The position numbers and the translations under genes are program-made. The notes under the pieces were generated by a model. The model was not told the DNA's origin. It ran no database searches and saw only the letters and a program-made list of their open reading frames with translations. From a virus, in the IMG/VR virus record IMGVR_UViG_3300044608_002757, positions 1-37,263 of that record: a DNA stretch of 37,263 nt. One strand, written 5' to 3'. The first letter of the stretch is position 1. Each line of letters begins with the position of its first letter. Positions 36,395-37,263 of the stretch are shown one piece after another.

Positions 36395-37263
36395 ATGCCC
36401 AAGATCACTAAGTCCGACACCATCATCCCGGAGATTTTCGACCAAGCGCTCGAGGGGGCATTCTCTGGCAAGGAAGCCCTCATGGGCAGCGCGCTGGTGA
36501 AGACCGGTGCGGCTATCGCCCAAGGCGACTTTGGCGGTGGCGCGAACGACGTCGGCGACCTCATCAAGGTCCCGTACTTCGGCGTCATCGGCGACTTCGA
36601 GGACATCACCACGGACGGCGACCCGCTGACCCCGAAGAAGCTCGCGCAGGACAAGGAGCAGGCGACGGTTGCGCACGCGGGCATCGCCTTCGAGGTCTCG
36701 CGCTGGGCGCGCAACTCGGCGGGCAAGGACATCTACGAAGAGGCGGCCCGCCAGGTCGTGCTCTCCGCTCAGCGGAAAATGGACTTGGCCCTCATTGCTG
36801 CGGCGACCGCCAGCGGCGGTCTGCTCAAGGACGTCTACAGCGCGAGCTCGCCCGTGCTGATGAACTACGACCTGATGGTCGACGGCAAGATGCTCTGGGG
36901 TGACGAGCAGGACGACATCGTCGCGATGTGCGTGCACTCCAAGGTCTTCGGCGACATGCTGAAGCTCAAGGACGGCACCGGCCGCCCGCTGCTCACGTTG
37001 CCCGAGGATGGCAGCTTGCCGCGGTTCCTGGGCGTGCCCGTTGCCACGGCGGACCGCAACACCGTCGAGACCACGCTCGGCGCGGTCACCTCTGCCGGCA
37101 CCTCGCCTCCAACGCTCACCCTGTCGGGCACGCCGCTGGGCGCGTTCGACCTCCGCTTCCGCATCACCACCGGTGGCGCGTTGGGCACCTCGCGCTTCCA
37201 GTTCTCCACCGACGGTGGCAACAACTGGTCGGCCATCCTCGCCACGGCCGCCAGCGTGCCGCT
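36395..37263 (+). CDS. Major capsid protein (partial, HK97-like)
   Basis: ATG 36395 follows CGGAGAG; the frame is open to the window end (289 codons seen). The start MPKITKSDTIIPEIFDQALE, then GDLIKVPYFGVIGDFEDI, VAHAGIAFEVSRWA and EEAARQVVLSAQRKMD are typical of HK97-fold capsid proteins, with MLWGDEQDDIVAMCVHSKVF in the P-domain. From about residue 228 an inserted beta-rich stretch begins (SGTPLGAFDLRFRITTGG, FSTDGGNNWSAI) that looks like an Ig-like or surface-displayed insertion. Late in the head operon after the protease. Confidence 0.88.
   Translation, partial: MPKITKSDTIIPEIFDQALEGAFSGKEALMGSALVKTGAAIAQGDFGGGANDVGDLIKVPYFGVIGDFEDITTDGDPLTPKKLAQDKEQATVAHAGIAFEVSRWARNSAGKDIYEEAARQVVLSAQRKMDLALIAAATASGGLLKDVYSASSPVLMNYDLMVDGKMLWGDEQDDIVAMCVHSKVFGDMLKLKDGTGRPLLTLPEDGSLPRFLGVPVATADRNTVETTLGAVTSAGTSPPTLTLSGTPLGAFDLRFRITTGGALGTSRFQFSTDGGNNWSAILATAASVP

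Overview
The window is a 37 kb piece of a temperate tailed-phage genome (phage or prophage) with strongly GC-rich, CTC/GAG-biased coding. Both ends are open: a gene end lies at 1-49 and the major capsid gene runs off the right edge. No host gene is visible. The GC content, several lipoproteins, and a sigma-region-4-like regulator of a type I associate with Myxococcota suggest a high-GC Gram-negative host, possibly a myxobacterium. The host is inference only.

Layout. (1) 1-6553, plus strand: a repetitive tail/adhesin protein, a baseplate-like protein, then a lysis and cell-surface cassette (coiled-coil/TM protein, holin-like protein, papain-like peptidase, lipoproteins, glucosaminidase-type endolysin), closed by a strong terminator at 6587-6616. 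(2) 6623-19277, minus strand: one long early-left transcription unit of tightly overlapping genes. In order of transcription it encodes small regulators, a Cas4/RecB-like nuclease with apparently permuted domain order, a 70-residue protein, a 434-residue TnpB/Cas12-like nuclease, a CRISPR array, a Sak4-like recombinase ATPase, an SSB-like protein, a run of small accessory genes with a nucleotidase, and a tyrosine integrase whose 3' end overlaps a tRNA-derived attP. (3) 19289-21345: the immunity region, with three copies of a GTTCCC/GGGAAC operator, a repressor, an ImmA/IrrE-like metallopeptidase, a lipoprotein and a Cro-like protein. (4) 21345-31339, plus strand: the early-right replication operon (sigma-like regulator, RadD-like helicase, VRR-NUC nuclease, DinG/XPD-like helicase, PrimPol-VapE primase-helicase with a candidate iteron origin in its 3' end, two possible regulators). 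(5) 31413-37263, plus strand: packaging and head genes (spike-base-like protein, terminase small and large subunits, DUF935-type portal, S78 protease fused to a scaffold, major capsid protein).

The main discovery candidate is a compact phage-borne type V CRISPR system at 15082-17134. The effector gene starts inside an ATGA overlap with the upstream phage gene. Its stop codon lies 7 bases from a co-directional array of ten full 36-bp repeats, one partial repeat and ten spacers. Two spacers can be read as pieces of phage genes because this phage carries diverged homologues. One encodes the Walker A region of the Sak4-like ATPase (33/38 identity to the gene next door) and one encodes the KKNPVVLW motif of the S78 prohead protease (24/35 identity to the gene at 35.3 kb). 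Differences are mostly synonymous, as expected if spacers target related competing phages. Both homologous sites are flanked by the same 5'-GTTC-3', a plausible T-rich type V PAM. All ten full repeats keep a 5-bp hairpin next to the spacer, with variation in the loop, which suggests a short crRNA handle. I found no Cas1/Cas2 and no tracrRNA by eye. Because the locus sits in the early operon behind a repressor-controlled promoter, it is probably expressed early in lytic growth against co-infecting relatives.
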